64,000 nucleotides of DNA from Streptomyces sp. DH24 (GTDB taxonomy: Bacteria; Actinomycetota; Actinomycetes; Streptomycetales; Streptomycetaceae): assembly GCF_029813775.1 (NCBI RefSeq), contig NZ_JARVKW010000017.1, positions 1-64,000 of the forward strand, in the 5' to 3' direction. Shown here one piece after another: positions 63,694-64,000 of the stretch (position 1 is the first letter of the stretch; each line of letters starts with the position of its first letter). The translations under genes and the position numbers were made by a program. The notes beneath the pieces were generated by a model. It did not search any database. It was not told where the DNA came from and saw only the letters and a program-made list of their open reading frames with translations.

Positions 63694-64000
63694 TCAGGAG
63701 GCCGTGCCATCGGCGCGACGACGGAACCGGAGCCAGGCAACTCCGCCGATCGCGGCCAGGCCGACGCCCGCGGCTCCGGCGACCGGGGTGAAGGCGTCGT
63801 CGCGGGCCAGGCCGCCGCCGCCCGCCGGGGGACCGCCGTTGGGCGGGCTGGCCGGGTCGTCGGGGCAGTCGACCTTGAACACCTTGTGCTTGTCGTCGCC
63901 CAGGCCGCCGACGATCTTCCAGGTGACCTTGTACGTGCCGTCCGGCAGCTTCATGTTCTTGGTCTTGCCGGCACCGGTCGGCAGCGCGAGGACGCCGCTC
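63694..64000 (-). CDS. Surface/membrane protein, truncated by the window edge
   Basis: Only the C-terminal 101 residues are inside the window; the reading frame stays open to base 64000 and continues beyond. The visible part has SGVLALPTGAGKTKNMKLPD, a beta-rich stretch (GTYKVTWKIVGGLGDDKHKV) with one Cys, a Pro/Gly linker, then a membrane helix (TPVAGAAGVGLAAIGGVAWL) and a basic tail RFRRRADGTAS. It resembles a CopC/YcnI-like or similar extracytoplasmic domain ending in a C-terminal anchor; I cannot name it. It lies 16 bases upstream of the sortase start. Confidence 0.7.
   Translation of the reverse strand, partial: SGVLALPTGAGKTKNMKLPDGTYKVTWKIVGGLGDDKHKVFKVDCPDDPASPPNGGPPAGGGGLARDDAFTPVAGAAGVGLAAIGGVAWLRFRRRADGTAS

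Noticed and set aside
63958..63975. Walker A motif in GAGKTK of the truncated edge protein
   Set aside because: It lies in an extracytoplasmic beta-rich segment with no other ATPase motif; the match is by chance.

Overview
The window is high-GC actinobacterial DNA of Streptomyces type. The evidence is strong third-position G/C bias, frequent GTG starts and GTGA/ATGA overlaps, the mycothiol gene mshC, chaplins, ParJ, an F420-type LLM oxidoreductase, and a gene order (metH-gylR-glpFKD-parJ-mshC ... chpC/chpH-tRNA-Leu-gntRKP ... soxR) that I recall from the S. coelicolor SCO165x-SCO171x core region. It looks like chromosomal core with small accessory catabolic modules. I saw no insertion sequence, prophage, integron or CRISPR array. 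Gene calls rest on reading translated sequence and motifs; no database search was possible.

Layout. 0-6.2 kb: a RecB-like Fe-S nuclease, a NarL-type response regulator, two tandem peptide-binding lipoproteins without a permease, and a HAD phosphatase. 6.3-15.5 kb: metH, then the glycerol regulon (gylR, glpF, glpK, glpD) with matching GylR-type operators before gylR and glpF. 15.6-20.3 kb: parJ, facing mshC and an actinobacterial trio (kinase-like protein, DUF3090 protein, phosphoglycerate-mutase-like protein) across a 22-bp-stem bidirectional terminator. 20.3-27.4 kb: corA followed by 39-nt tandem repeats, an LLM oxidoreductase, an aldo/keto reductase translationally coupled to a degenerate RecD2-like protein, and two small conserved genes. 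27.5-30.4 kb: chaplins chpC and chpH, an M20 peptidase and tRNA-Leu(GAG). 30.5-38.1 kb: a YchJ-like protein, the gluconate regulon gntR/gntK/gntP, an amino-acid permease, a NUDIX hydrolase and two DUF202 membrane proteins. 38.5-45.5 kb: a quinone-oxidoreductase-like protein, a histidine-rich duplicated protein, and a five-gene kinase/acyl-CoA dehydrogenase/SDR/acyl-CoA ligase/TetR module. 45.6-50 kb: a NamZ-type muramidase facing a penicillin-acylase-family Ntn hydrolase. 50-56.5 kb: a Cys-motif protein, a BKACE protein, soxR, a MaoC/TetR pair, an acyl-CoA dehydrogenase divergent from another TetR, and an ArsR-like regulator. 56.7-64 kb: an MHS transporter, an alcohol and an aldehyde dehydrogenase, a DUF3574 protein, an MsmK-type ATPase, a class F sortase and a truncated surface protein at the window edge.

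How genes work together. The most interesting unit is 40.0-45.5 kb. A phosphotransferase and an ACAD10/11-like dehydrogenase on one strand, and an SDR, an acyl-CoA ligase and a TetR regulator on the other, share an ATACCGAC-type palindrome in front of both transcription units. The gene set resembles the Pseudomonas lva (levulinate, 4-hydroxyacid) pathway and the fused mammalian ACAD10/11 proteins. Two further TetR regulators (52.7 and 55.0 kb) each have their own palindrome, repeated before a MaoC gene and before the aldehyde/alcohol dehydrogenase operon respectively. So three local regulatory circuits can be read directly from repeated operators.
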